This document shows, piece after piece, positions 36,451 through 48,930 of a DNA stretch of 64,000 nucleotides. Each line of letters opens with the position of its first letter. The stretch's first letter is position 1. Position numbers and translations under genes: made by a program. The DNA is from Uranotaenia lowii (taxonomy: Eukaryota; Arthropoda; Insecta; Diptera; Culicidae): assembly GCF_029784155.1 (NCBI RefSeq), contig NC_073692.1:278586413-278650412 (forward strand), written 5' to 3'. The notes under the pieces were generated by a model. That model saw nothing but the letters and a program-made list of their open reading frames with translations, made no database searches and was not told where the DNA came from.

Positions 36451-36895
36451 TTCCGACAAACTTTTTGAATTATATTTTCCTTAAAAACGATTACCTCCGT
36501 AAAATCTAATCGGTGAAATGACTCCAGAAACCACGGAATAAAAATTACAGACGAGATACACAAATTTTCACTTTCGCAGCAGGGGAAAAATTGATGACAG
36601 AAAATGACAACACAGAGCGCATGCACGATGATCCGCTTACTTTTAAATCTGAGTTATCGATACACAACTTGTGTTGAGAGAGATCCGCTCAAAACTGGGT
36701 TTCCCCGAGTTGGCTCCTGCCTGGAAACGCCTGAGCTTATTCTATACTAAATATTCCGAATTCCATTGGAAATGGATGAAATTAAACGCCTTTGGTTAGA
36801 CAACGCCTCTGTGTGTTGAACAGAAAACAACAACAACATCGAATGAGACTATTTTCATTTCGGGAAATTTTCATACGTTCTGTTTCGCATGCCAT
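36451..36895. promoter_or_regulatory. Upstream region of hid-1
   Basis: This must hold the hid-1 5' UTR and core promoter, to the right of the ATG at 36450. I cannot identify a TATA box or a strict initiator. The short motif AAACGCCTTTGGTTAGACAACG at about 36782 also appears, in diverged form, near 9893, so repeat sequence begins there. Confidence 0.35.
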
Positions 36896-37189
36896 CACTC
36901 AGAGAAAACTTGGTGTTTGAACCAAAACAAAATTTATTTAAAAAAACCTCTTTTCTTTTTGAAACATTATATTATTCTGAGTTTGATGCTGAAGGAAAAA
37001 TTGAAACAAAGGATATCTTTTTTGAACTACAAAAATACTTTGAATCAAAAGGAATTTGTTCTTTGAAGTAAAGAAAACAGATTGGAAACAAAGGATTTTT
37101 TATTAGTCCCAGAATCAAAGTAATTTTCCTTTGTTTGGCGACTTAACAAAGGAAAATACATTTTCCCAACGAAAATTTTTCGCTGCGTG
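36896..37189. mobile_element. CACTA-like element, short copy (TTTGAATCAAAG motif)
   Basis: A 294-bp element with ends CACTCAGAGAAAACTTGG and (inverse) CACGCAGCGAAAAATTTT, flanked by AT on both sides (36894-36895, 37190-37191). AATCAAAGGAA-like and GAAACAAAGGA motifs match those of the element at 10824-11945, but the gene-like core is absent. It lies about 450 bp upstream of the hid-1 start codon. Confidence 0.75.
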
Positions 37190-37569
37190 ATTGCTCTGGA
37201 AAAACTTCGATAATCAAAATCTGTTCTTTGCATTTTCTTTGTTTGGAACGGCTCATTATTATCATACTTTAAATAAATTAAATTTTATTAGACTAACATT
37301 GACTTTTTTGATCGAATCAAGACTAGACCTCAGCGGCTTTCTCTGTCCGAGGAAAAAAATAAAAATATATACATTTGAAAAAATTACTCAGTTATTAATA
37401 TCAAATCAATGCACTAAGTGGAAACTTTTTTTAATGACTGATTTATAGCCTTTTCCGAAGCATACTAATAAAATTATTCGATTTTAAATAACTTTCAAAT
37501 GAATGATTGTAACTGAGTGTTGTCTGAGAATTACATTTGAGTCGCGTAACAAGCTTTCCAAAACGATAG

Positions 37570-38250
37570 GGGAGATAAAGGCATAACGAGCACCCGCGAC
37601 ATAGTAGGAATTCTCTTTTCTACAAAAGTTCACATTTTCTTAAATAAATTTTCATGAGGAATATTTTTTTAATTTTTCACCAAAAATGAAATCTCCTTAT
37701 CATCTTTACAGAAATATTTAAACAAAAACATCTAGGTTCTTAAATGAGGAAAACATTATAATTTTCAAGCACCAGGAAATAGACTTTTATGATCTTTAAA
37801 CCATCTTGATATCTATAATGTACGCACTGCAACATGATATACACGCATTGTTCCTCAATTTTCACCATCATTAATTTTTTTTTTTGATTTTTTACTAAAA
37901 TCAATTTTTAAACGCTTTTTTACTTTAATTTGTTGACTCGGGGTGATCAGAGCACAATTAATCGGGGCACGATGAGTGTTTTCTGCAGTAGCATCTAGCA
38001 GCAAATTCAACTCGATTCCTGTTCGAGGAGATTTTTTTTTCATTTACCATTAATGATCGATTATTATGATTGTTGCATTATATGGCTAGTAGCATCTTGG
38101 CGGTTGATGCAAAACACCAAAAACATAATGTATGAGTGTGTGTTATATGTTTGTATTCTGCAAATAGTCACACATTATTTAAGTATTGTTTGTTTGATGG
38201 ATATCTACGCCTCACCGTTTAGTGTAAAATGCATGGAAAATGAATAAGGT
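37570..38250. repeat. Composite repeat, copy 1
   Basis: Contains GGGGAGATAAAGGCATAA at 37569 and, further right, AATTAATCGGGGCACGATGA followed by TTTTCTGCAGTAGCATCTAG. The same blocks occur in the same order, inverted, at 59985-60450. No coding sequence. Confidence 0.6.
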
Positions 38251-38530
38251 ACACCGGGGTAAGTGTGGACGATCGCTTTTAAAACAATCGTGTTCACTAT
38301 TTTTTTCCAACTTTGGATGCAGAATGTTCAATTTACTTGTAATCTATCCCATAACTGTGAAAAAGATACGATTCCGACAATAACGGATGTTTACAGCGAC
38401 TTTTCGAGCAATAAAGTAACATATTCAACCAAGAAAACACAAATTTGTCGAAAATTTCCTGAAAAATCATAGGGAAAATCTGCCATCCACACTTACCCCA
38501 TAAAGCGGGGTAAGTGAAGACACCAGCAGT
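38247..38530. repeat. GGGGTAAGTG repeat, partial
   Basis: Begins AAGGTACACCGGGGTAAGTG at about 38247. Near 38495-38520 the motifs CACTTACCCC and GCGGGGTAAGTG lie in inverse and direct orientation. It belongs to the family seen in fuller form at 38898-39880. Its right terminus is not preserved. Confidence 0.6.
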
Positions 38531-38897
38531 CCATAACAATTTACGTTATAACTTTTCTCGCTTTGCTTCCCGAATAAAAAAATACTGTTACCAAACCGTT
38601 ACTATAATAGTTATAAAACTATTTGGAACAGCGTAAAAATACTATTAGAAAACGATAACTGACATCGTAAAAAACATTCCACTAATTGTGAAATCCAAAA
38701 CGACGGTCTGTTGAATTTGGCGTTAAGTTATGTTACTGTTAAAAACTATTAAAACACTTATATGGAAGAACTGTTTTGCAAAAGGTTGAGATAACGTCCA
38801 AACAACGCTTGTGGAAAACGTATTCTGGTCATCAAACTGTTTCCGTTATAGTTTTTTTAAAGTTCTCTTGTAACCAAACATTTCCAGTAATAGGTAT

Positions 38898-39880
38898 AAG
38901 GTACACCGGGGCAAGTGCAAACTCGGGCAAGTGCAAACGTTCATCTTTTCTCTGTTACAAAAAAAGTAAAAAATATTTCTTCTTCTAGAAATTGTTGTTT
39001 AGACCCAAACAAACAATCTGACATAGATAAACAAAACTTTCTTTGAATTTTTCACTAAAAACACGGCACTGTTTGATCACACACGAATTCAAGTTCGTAC
39101 TAGACATGAACAGTGTGTTTTTGTTTTGCATATTTTGGCTACAAAAAAGGGCATTCAAATCCGAATTTTCGTTAAAAGGTGAGTGTTTGAGATCGATATT
39201 CAAGTGAAAGCAGAAAATTTATAATAAATTTTCATTACACCCCGAAAGTTGTGAAAATAATATTTGTTCTTGTCAACCCACACTGTGGGGCAAGTGCAAA
39301 CGACACTACCGGGGTAAGTGCAAACGCACCTTTAAGCCATGCAACATAAGCCATTTCAGAAAATTCATCACCAAAATGGTTCAGCATTATATTAAAATGG
39401 TCAGGAGGGGTATCCAAAGTGTTGTATCTGAAGCGGATGTTCGAAACTCCTTAATGCATTAGTAAATGAAGGTCTTTTGCTTAAAACAACAGTCACCAAA
39501 AATGGAGTTCCAAAAAGTTATCAATATTGCAAGAAAACAGCAAACATATCAATCAAAGTTGATAAAACGTACCGGAACATGTATTCAATTCATTTTAAGA
39601 CCGATACACTGACTCATCTGTGAATTAGTTTGGAAAAAGTATTGCGTTTGCACTTGCCCCCATAAACGGGGCAAGTGCAAATTTTGAAATTTTTTCACAA
39701 AAGCACCGTTACTTTTTACCAACATTTTTTAATTTTTCACTTCCAACAAGAATTTGTTGAGAACTATTTTAGTGATGCAACGAACGATAATTGATAATTT
39801 TTGAACATATACATATTTTTCTAGGACATGTGAAAGTTGAACTATGGTGAAAACCGTTTGCACTTGCCCCGGTGTACCTT
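38898..39880. mobile_element. MITE with GGGGCAAGTGCAAA repeats
   Basis: A 983-bp element with perfect inverted ends AAGGTACACCGGGGCAAGTG continuing into GCAAAC on both sides. The motif GGGGCAAGTGCAAA occurs about three more times near each end or inside (38924, 39290, 39310, 39650-39680). There is no transposase. The flanking bases do not show a clear duplication. Confidence 0.8.
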
Positions 39881-40410
39881 AATACGATTTGACAAAACGT
39901 TTATTCCGAAAGTATGCCTACGTTTAATAGAATCATACGGGAACGTGACACGCACACATGTGCAAATTTTTATACAGGGGTTTCGGATCTTTTTATTAAG
40001 TCATTTTTGTTGACGAAATGAATTTATTTATAACTAAAATTTCTTACTTACATTTTCATTCAATGACATTTTATCGGCTACAAATTCAACTGTCCCACCC
40101 GACGACTGTGTCGCGGGTACACGGAATTGGTGCAATCATTGCTCCTGTGCTACCGGAAACCTTCGTTTCCATCGTCTTCAGGCGATGAATGTGCGCGGAA
40201 ATTTATCTGTTCCAATCGGCTGCTATCTCACCCGTCTTGAACAGAAAGTGCCAAAGATCGACGGTCCCATCCCACGATAGGTGAATAGCTGCTCCAGCGT
40301 CGTTGTTCAAGCGCTATCCTCCTTTGGATTACGATTGATCGGTGAACTGAAATTATTAATTTACAGTCAATATACATTCACGCTAGAGATTACTTAACAT
40401 TTCAACTTAC
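39881..40410. other. Possible minus-strand exon sequence, uncertain
   Basis: GC-richer sequence at 40090-40350. On the minus strand one frame reads NNDAGAAIHLSWDGTVDLWH, which resembles a WD-repeat end (DGTVDLW), with possible splice sites around it (GATAG before, GGGTGAGA after). A GTAAGT donor lies at about 40052. The frame does not continue and I could not build a gene model. Confidence 0.25.
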
Positions 40411-40502
40411 GTGATCATCCGATAGCTTAAAGGGAACCAAATATAGCTGACACACTCGGGCCCGGCTACTGGGGGATGGGCCCTTCACTAACAAATCCAT
40501 TT
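40411..40502 (-). CDS. Candidate first exon of an unknown minus-strand gene
   Basis: An ATG in a good context (CTAAAAATGG) opens a 30-codon exon MDLLVKGPSPSSRARVCQLY plus VPFKLSDDH, and a strong GTAAGT donor follows immediately. No continuing exon is certain: splicing to the nearest acceptor (TTTCAG before TTCACCG) reaches a stop after five codons, while another acceptor at GATAG leads into the WD-like segment to the left. It may be a pseudogene or a small gene. Confidence 0.3.
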
Positions 40503-41121
40503 TTAGTTTTTCCGCCTCACACCGTTCGGGTTCTTCTCACACAAGTGGGTAGCTGCTTCTGCGAGGCTTCTATTTGGGTGAAAGCGGGGCTGATTCTAGG
40601 CCAGAAACTCCAGAAACGCCAGCGAAAATCGCGATAACGCAAAAAAATTTGCACCGCAGCAAAACAAAACAAAGCGCGCTCAGACAGTGATGCCAGATTT
40701 ATGGATCTTATGAGTTTTGACTTATTTTTAGATGAGTATAAATATAAATTTTTATTCTTCCTATTCGAATTATCAACCTGAGAAAGATGAAGTTCATACA
40801 TATACAATAATATGTTATAATGTATTATGTCTTGTAACATGTACCTACTATTTTTTTTTGTTAACAAGTAACATAGCGGAACAGTATAATTTAAAAGTTT
40901 TCTTCAAAGTACTGTGTAAAGAATATCGATTACCTTGTTTCAATTCAGCCGCAAGGTTTTCAAATAAACTTTTCGTGAATAAAGCACAATGAAAATCATG
41001 TAAATAATGTCAAATATGATATGAAAAACTGAGAGACTAGACAAATAAATTCAATTAAGCTGAGCCTAATTCAGGAATAAACTATTTAAAAGTACAATAA
41101 ATTCACGCATTCGTAAGTATA

Positions 41122-42225
41122 CACGCAGAAAAATATATTTTAGAAATAATAAGATTTCGGTCGAAAATAATAAAAATTTTGGTTGGGAAAAGGCACAAAT
41201 ATATTTTTGGCCACAATGAATAAAAGTATCGTTTTGCTTTAAACTTATCGATTGATTCAAAATAAAATGCACCCTTTTTAAAAGTGATTCAGGATTTATT
41301 TCAAAATAATAAAATTTTTGCGTGAAGATTGCAACACAAATGTGGTTTAAAAAGAAAATTGCGAGTTTGGAAATTATCTTTTTTTTTAATTTGAAATGAA
41401 ACAAAGGTATTGTTTGTTCATATATGTATGTACTTGAATTTCGGATAAAAAGTTCAAACGCTTTTTGAAGATTTTAATTGTTTTTTTCCACAATCTTACA
41501 AACAACTAAATTTTATCACAATTGTTAGAGCCAGTTGCTTCATGGACCAAGTACTGACGGACGGTATATATAGCTACGCCCTGGTAGAGCCGAAGCTCGA
41601 CGGCCAACACCTAGAACGCCAACCGGGAGCCTGATATGACTCGACCGACTCCAGTAGCTCGTATGCATCGCTGAAAGGGTAGGCGGCACGGTTTGGGTCG
41701 AAGCATCTAGAATAGAAATAAAATGAAAACATTGAATGATCAGAAAAATGTTATTCCCCCAGCCCCCAGCTCAGAGAAATGATATTCCGCCAGCCGGTTT
41801 TTAGCAGCTTTCGAGCTAAGAAACTTTGTTACCTACCTTTAAAGCTGCTGGCCTGGACCCCGAAAAACATGCTAAGTTGGTTCCGCCATCCGTATCCGTG
41901 CCGTTATCCCTTGGGCCTTCTCGATGGTTTTTCCCGCTGATGTTGTGATTCGAATGCATGGAAAACTTTTTAGCTTTTTTTTTTTTTTTCTTTTTTCGAC
42001 TTCTCGTTTTTAAGTTACACGTTTATCGAATAAACCAAATACTGGTTTCAAAATAAATCAAATTTAAATTTTATGCAATAAAAAATAAGCGTATAAAAAT
42101 AACAAAATTTTTCGATTATCTACATTCCAAATTATTGTGAAAGCTATTCAAAAATCTACTATTAAAATACTAAATAAAATAACAAAACGTTTTGTTGAAA
42201 CCACTCCCCGTTCTTTTTCTGCGTG
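41122..42225 (-). mobile_element. CACTA-like element with spliced core (AAAATAATAAAATTT motif)
   Basis: A 1,104-bp element with ends CACGCAGAAAAATATATT and (inverse) CACGCAGAAAAAGAACGG, flanked by TA (41120-41121, 42226-42227). Motifs like AAATAATAAAATTTTT fill both arms. The GC-richer core at 41530-41950 is gene-like on the minus strand: an exon ends at 41837 with GTAGGT, a 130-bp intron runs 41836-41707 and ends TTTCTATTCTAG, and the next exon starts at 41706 (ATGCTTCGACCC). Open frames are short and I recognise no protein. Confidence 0.75.
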
Positions 42226-42528
42226 TAGTATATATATACTTTAGAGTCTTATCAGAATAAACAAGATGACAAAAAAAAATAAATATGTAAAGATTGTTGT
42301 CTTAAACCAGTTGGCATCTCTGCTCGGCGTTTCTTTCACGCTCATTTTTTTATAACCATTTATGGTTCTTAAATAACCATTTTATAGGTTTTGCTTGTAA
42401 ACCGTCAATTTGGTTATTGTTACATTTAAGATTTTTTCATTATTATTCTGATACGATATTTGAGCGAACTTGCAAACATTTAAATTTAACCCATTCCCTC
42501 GTAATTATCTAGTAGTGTGTAAAATAAA

Positions 42529-45096
42529 ATGAAAACGAATCACCCCTCGGTGAACAAAAACAAACAAATACCTGCACGAAAAGTGATTGAAATCCACAAA
42601 GTTGGCAGCAGTGGCGCTAACAAGAAGGCAGTTCCGGGAAAAAATCAGGCAAGGTGGTTGGAAAAGTGCAACCGGTGGTGAAGTTGCTGAAAAACGGTAA
42701 CATATTGCCGCATCATTATCGGTTTGCCACAGGTAAGCGGATACATCATCGTCGCCATCCAGAGCGCGATTTTAAAACTCCCTCGAACAGTTTTCTCCAC
42801 CACAGGACCCGAAAATATTCTGTTCCGCCAACAAGAGCCAGCAACTTTGTCGCCAGCACGCGAAGCGTGAATTTCGTCCGGTCATATCACTCTCGGAACC
42901 ACAGGTAAGCGGAAATTAAATTCCTGCTAAAGCAGCGCGCTTACCGAAGCCCTTACTCCGCAGATTTCGCTTGGCGGCAGAGGCAAAAAGAAAATCCGCC
43001 ACCACCAAAAGCGGACACGAGGTGATCGCTGGGGAAAATTTAAACCAGCTAAAGAAAAGGGCCGTAAGAGTGAATAGACCATCATTTTTTTAAACTATTC
43101 CCGTTGCTGATCGGAACTCTTCATCCGACAGGGCCTTTTTTTTATATGCGGCTTTTGCAAACCGTTGCGAACCGATCGTCAGACGACTGGCTCGTGTATC
43201 GGCACCATTGCCGTACACTTCGCTTTCCCTCTCGGGAACAGTGGTTTATAGCAGAGCGTGGAGACGAATCCCGGGAACCACTTGCCTCGGAACTGAGTTG
43301 CCTGCTTGGCATATCGTTTGGGTTGGAAAGACCACCAATTTCTCCCCTTTTGAGCACCGAGCGGCCAGATAGCAGCTGTAGAAAGAGGAGCATCGCATAG
43401 CCAATCCTTTTTTGGGATCTGAAGCAGAACATTACCGATCTTGGGACAGCTGATGACAGAGCGGTTCGACCCTTCATCGAGAAAACACTGGGTCCACGGA
43501 ACCGCTGCGAACGCGTACAGCTTGCATGTGCCTTCGAACACAGTCGAGGGTGAAGGAGTTTTTGCCAGGAACGGACGACATCTTCGGGCACCGGATCCCG
43601 AAACGAACTCGTGCGCTTGGAGGAAGCGTGAGTTTTCTTCAGCCTCAGATCGAAGCCAAGCATCATCATACATAAATCAAGTTCCCGCAAATCGGACCGG
43701 GTAATCAGACGTGACACGGAGGAGGGTCGCGTAAAGAAGAGGAAGTGGGGTGAGCTTACGGTGCGGTGCAGCTTTCTTCGAGTGACTTCGTGGTGAGGAG
43801 CCACAAATCATACGGTGCGGCACGGGTGAGGTCAACCGAAGCGTGTCGCACAAGCAGCGAAGGTCGACGAATTTGTTTTGTGCAAGGAACAACGGTGAAT
43901 TGGATTAGCAAGCACACCGAGCGCGGTGTACAGTATACGACACGGGTGAGGTCAACCAAAGCGCGTCGTATCTCGCCGGAGCCAATGGCACTGGGACAGT
44001 GGGAAGCCCGCATTTCGTCGTGCAAAATCATCGAGCCTGAAGTAGCTCCGAAGAGGGCAGTGACGTCGTCAAAGATGGTGCAGAATAAACACACGTAAGT
44101 CACTAGATCATACAATTATGGGGGGACAATAAAATGGGTTTGAACCAATTTGCAACAAAACCAAAAGTTGCTCCAAATATGTTTGCTATTTTTATTTTTT
44201 TCGTTGGTGGCATCGACCACGGAGTAAGCTTCAATATTATTTTTCAACAATATTTTTAGAAAGAATTTTAACCATTTTGATAGTTCTCCAGCATTAACCA
44301 CAAAATGGTTGAAAAAATTGGAATTTCTTTATCGCCATTTTGAAAATGTTTGTTTTGCAGCCCGGTGTGTTTTTCGAAATTAGGCATTATTCTGTTTTGT
44401 ATTGCTAAAAGTGAAATTATAAGGCCAACATTGTCTGCTGAAGGTAAGTCTTTAATGAATAATATGCGAGATACTCGAAATTAATGCGAATTATTTGTTT
44501 CCCAATAGGATGCTCAAATTGCGGGTCCTCAGGGCCATTTTCCGTACCCTCCGGAAAGCAGAATCCGATCGAACTGTCCATGGAACACATGCCGTAGAGG
44601 AGCCGGTAGATTCTTTGCTGTTGGTAGCTCGAAATGTTTGGGCGAGGCCCTCACCGACAACAAAATCAATCTCCAAATCAACAGCAGGAGCAGCAACAGA
44701 TTTCCGGAAGATACAACGGCAGCCTGCAGCTAAATCAGAAACGAAGAATGCTAGCGAGTCACAGGAATATGCGAATGAGGGGTCAATTGTTGTCACAGGA
44801 CCACAGGACCAGAACGAGGTAAAAAGATCGCATCAAAGCCAGCAGGAGAAGCCCTATTCCGTGAGAATAGTAACACAGGTGACGGAGGGTTTTTGAGGAA
44901 TCGATGACGAAATGACTCGAGTTGGGCAGGAAGAGGAGGAGGTGGTGCAGCTAATCATCGGAGGAATGACTATCGTGACCGGAGATGTAAGGCTTTACAA
45001 AAATGCCATTATAATTATTTTTAAACTGTGTTTTATTGTATTGTATTTTAATAATTCGATTCAATATTAAAGCATTTTTGTAAATCATGCAATAAA
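42529..45096 (+). pseudogene. Spliced gene-like core inside a CACTA-like element
   Basis: From the ATG at 42529 a basic frame reads MKTNHPSVNKNKQIPARKVI, EIHKVGSSGANKKAVPGK, then needs one extra A in the run at about 42639-42644 to continue as SGKVVGKVQPVVKLLKNGNI and LPHHYRFATG. Splice sites: CACAG/GTAAGCGG at 42730 and at 42904, acceptor ACTCCGCAG at 42963, CACAC/GTAAGT at 44094, acceptor TTTTGCAG at 44360, GAAG/GTAAGT at 44443 and acceptor CCCAATAG at 44508. The last exon has glutamine-rich frames and a GRGGGGAANHRRNDYRDRR patch. AATAAA is at 45091. I do not recognise the parent gene. One-base shifts between frames suggest a decayed captured gene, although a sequencing error at the A run is possible. 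Confidence 0.5.
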
Positions 45097-45220
45097 TAAG
45101 AATATTTAATTGAAAAACTCTGATTTTTATTGAAAATTTTATGAGAAATCCTCAAGAACCTACAAAAGTAGCTCATTTGAATTTCGGTTGTAAAATAACC
45201 ATTTTTCAACTTCACCTCCA

Positions 45221-45618
45221 TGTCGAGACCGACCCATTTATTTTCCGATCCACTCGTTTCCCTCTCTTCATCTTACCCTACACTTTAAGACAGCTTCCCT
45301 TCTTTCAGGAATCAATCCTTTCGGTACGCTCAAAAGTCCGTCCTTCCTTCAAGAAACTAGTCTGTAAACTGGTCGCTTTCCTCCTTTTCGTTAATGTCTG
45401 ACTTTTTCTTCTCTATTCCCCGTTAAACGATTCATAGTGTCAGTTGCAGGTTTGCTGCATGGGCTTTTTAAACATTATTGTATAAGTGCTGCCATTTTTA
45501 TAGATTCATTCAAAGTATGTTTCATTTAAAATATTTACAATCCTACTATTCTGCATATTTTCAATTTGCTTTATTGTATATTTCATTTTGATTATTTCCA
45601 CTCATATTACTCTCTACA
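45221..45618 (-). repeat. Giant LTR element, left LTR
   Basis: 398 bp, identical to 59020-59417 in every line I compared. It ends at CTCTACA, beyond which the two copies diverge at once, marking the boundary. Confidence 0.93.
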
Positions 45619-47220
45619 TACGCCTCCACCCCTATACTACTTACCAACTTATATTAAATATACATTTTCCTCTGCTAAGCATCTCAAACTATTTAATGTC
45701 TCAGACGTACCCAATGAATATATATCAAATTTGAAATTAAACTCCATGGGATTTTTAAGAAAATTTACTTCATTGAAAATTTCTTACTCCTAACTTTTTT
45801 GTACATTCATTGTTTTTCACTTTGTTTGAGCCTAACACACGCAAGCATTTTTAACAATTTGATCAGGACCAATTGAACTTTAAATAGACTTTAAAATCAT
45901 TTAGGGCTGTATAATCCATAATTCTTTATTAACACAAGGTATTGTTATCATTCGTTATGGTTCAAACTGACCCATAAATTCAGCTGATCCTAATCGACCA
46001 TATTGATACTCCTGTGTCTTTCCTCTTTTTTTTTTTTTGACTATATTCATTTTTCATATTTTTATCTGTGCGCTGGATACCGATATATGTACCCAAAACT
46101 TTACCTTCAAACCAACAATTTAACTCAAATTTAATTTGCAATTACTCTGCACGATAACAATTGATAAATTGAGTAATTTTAAATAACAGTGCACGATTAT
46201 TTTTTTCTCTGATGACAGAGTAACGTTGTGTAACATATCTAACGCCTTTCAAAATTCGACGTCTAAACAAACGACACGGGACACATCGGGGTGGCAGAAA
46301 AAGCGTTCGTAAAATTCCAACCTTATTTTCTTTGGTTCATTGAAAAAAAAAACTCGTCAATTCTACCGGACTAGACTCCCACCACTAAGATTGTGCAGAG
46401 GACCGGCTATCCATACCTTGATGGTTTCGATAGGAGTCTTCACATCCCTGATCCTTTTATTAAACAATGGTATCATATACGGCTATTCCGGTGTTTTCAA
46501 CTCGTAAGTAGAATACCCTGCATTCACGCTCCTTTTTTCGTTTTAGATCCCGTGAACTTTACTTATAAAACCCCGTCTTTCCCCCTGGGGGACATCCATC
46601 AGTTCGCTTCTGGTAATGAAAACATCACAAACCAATCGAAGACCGCTTAAGATCCCCGAGAGGCCGTTTCCGGACAAGGAACCATCGAAAAACGCCCATC
46701 TCTTCATTTCTTATATCTTCTGTTTCCAACTCCCATTTATTCCTTTAATCAGTTCGTCCTTCCCGTCTCAATTCACATCCCTTCATCTTTTCCTCCAGTT
46801 CTCTTTCCAGCCTCTCATCCTTCAACTACCAAACCTTTCTTTCACCTATGTCCTATTCACTCTTTTCATTTTGAAATACGGCTATTTTACTTCGTCTAAA
46901 TACCTAGCTTCCCATTGTTGTGCTCCTTTCATTTATTTTTCCATTACTATTATCTTTTTTTTTAATACACTCTTATTACACTATTTCCTTTAATTTTCTG
47001 ACTTTTGAACCTTTGTCTTCTCTTTGTCGCCTCAGCTTTCCCTCTTTTTTACAATTCTCTAATTTTCATCGTTCCATATCTCCCGTCTCAATTTACATCT
47101 TTTCTGCTTATTATCATTTTTACCTTTCTCTCTCCAGCCTCTCATCCTCCAATTGTCAAAAATTCTAATTTCACTAATTTTGTGTTCTTATGATCCTCTT
47201 TCAATTTTTTCATTTTCTCC
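45619..47220. other. Interior of the giant LTR element, pyrimidine-rich
   Basis: The plus strand is CT-rich from about 46690 on and contains TTTCCAGCCTCTCATCCTTC-like phrases that recur in the right half of the element. A possible intron (CAACTC/GTAAGTAG at 46502 to TTCGTTTTAG at 46547) is visible. Open frames such as 46616-46993 have the low-complexity composition of the CT-rich repeats and I call no gene. Confidence 0.5.
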
Positions 47221-47599
47221 TTTTGAAACAGGGTTCAACACGCAGGAGTGTGTCGATTGAGAAAGAGCAAATAAAACGCAGCTCTTTCGTTCTCGGTTCA
47301 CGGGCACATTTGATTGCTCGAAATTCTCTCGTGAAATTTGCGACCAAAACGCAAATTGAAAATTTTTGAGCAGAGCGAATTCGCGCGCGCCTATTCGAGA
47401 GCGCGAGCGGTTCGGAAACTGCGTTTGCGTTTTTCTGCCGCGTGCGTGTAGGAACACCGAGCATCTACCGAGAGGACACGGCGGCTCACCGGACAGCGCG
47501 CGCGGCTCTCTTTAGCACACGGAGTGTTCGCCGTGTTTTCGTTATTGAGGGCCGACGGCATAATCTGTGCGAATAATTAAATCAATAGATATGGTAAAA

Positions 47600-48830
47600 C
47601 AGATAGAAGCACGCAATAGCCTTGGGAGGAGGGTTATAATAATCAATGTTAGAAGTTTTAAAATACATACTAGTAATAGTAACTAGTACTAGTAACTATG
47701 AAAAATTTACCATGAAATAGTAAAATTTCGCGAAAAACGCCAAATAAAAGAGCTTTACACAAGGATTGTTAAAATGAATGTTAAAAATGTTTTAGCCACT
47801 AGTAATAGTTACCAGCACTAGTAACTATGAAAAATTTACCATGAAATAGTAAAATTTCGCGAAAAACGCCAAATCAAAGAGCTTTACACAAGGATTGTTA
47901 AAATGAATGTTAAAAATGTTTTAGCCACTAGTAATAGTTACCAGCACTAGTAACTATGAACAATTTACCATGAAATAGTAAAATTTCGCGAAAAATGCCA
48001 AATCAAAGAGCTTTACACAAGGATTGTTAAAATGAATGTTAAAAATATTCTAGCCACTAGTAATAGTTACCAGCACTAGTAACTATGAAAAATTTACCAT
48101 GAATAGTAAAATTTCGCGAAAAACGCCAAATCAAAGAGCTTTACACAAGGATTGTTAAAATGAATGTTAAAAATATTCTAGCCACTAGTAATAGTTACCA
48201 GCACTAGTAACTATGAAAAATTTACCATGAAATAGTAAAATTTCGCGAAAAATGCCAAATCAAAGAGCTTTACACAAGGATTGTTAAAATGAATGTTAAA
48301 AATATTCTAGCCACTAGTAATAGTTACCAGCACTAGTAACTATGAACAATTTACCATGAAATAGTAAAATTTCGCGAAAAACGCCAAATGAAAGAGCTTT
48401 ACACAAGGATTGTTAAAATGAATGTTAAAAATGTCTTAGCCACTAGTAATAGTTACCAGCACTAGTAACTATGAAAAATTTACCATGCAATAGTAAAATT
48501 TCGCGAAAAACGCCAAATCAAAGAGCTTTACACAAGGATTGTTAAAATGAATGTTATAAATATTCTAGCCACTAGTTACAGTTACCAGCACTAGTAACTA
48601 TGAAAAATTTACCATGAAATAGTAAAATTTCGCGAAAAATGCCAAATCAAAGAGCTTTACGCGTAGAATGTTAAAATGAATGTTGGAATACCTGTGCAAC
48701 TAGTTATAGTTACCAGCACTAGTAACAGTGAAAAATTTACCATGTTATAATTATTTTTCGCAAAAGAACGCTAAATCAAAGGTTCTAAAGATTGTTCAAA
48801 TGAATGTCGAAATATTCTAGTGGCTAGAAA
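47600..48830 (+). repeat. 129-bp tandem array, left arm
   Basis: About nine units, each with ACTAGTAACTATGAAAAATT, a run ATAGTAAAATTTCGCG and CAAAGAGCTTTACACAAGG. The outer units are the most diverged. This is the inverse partner of the array at 49575-50945. Confidence 0.92.
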
Positions 48831-48930
48831 ACACATACAATTATGGTCACAGAATGCACACAACACTCAACTCAGTTTACATGTTAGTGTCAACAAATTT
48901 TCAATGAAAACAGATTTTTATCAGTTCTAT

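Noticed and set aside
43142..43804. Minus-strand open frame of 220 codons, and an overlapping one of 164 with LDEGSNRS resembling a retroviral-type protease
   Set aside because: Two frames open on the same strand, no further gag-pol motifs, and plus-strand splice sites suggest a core transcribed the other way. The protease likeness is too short.
46616..47193. Hydrophobic serine/phenylalanine-rich frames looking like membrane proteins
   Set aside because: The composition follows directly from CT-rich DNA, and the same phrases recur at 53-56 kb in different frames.
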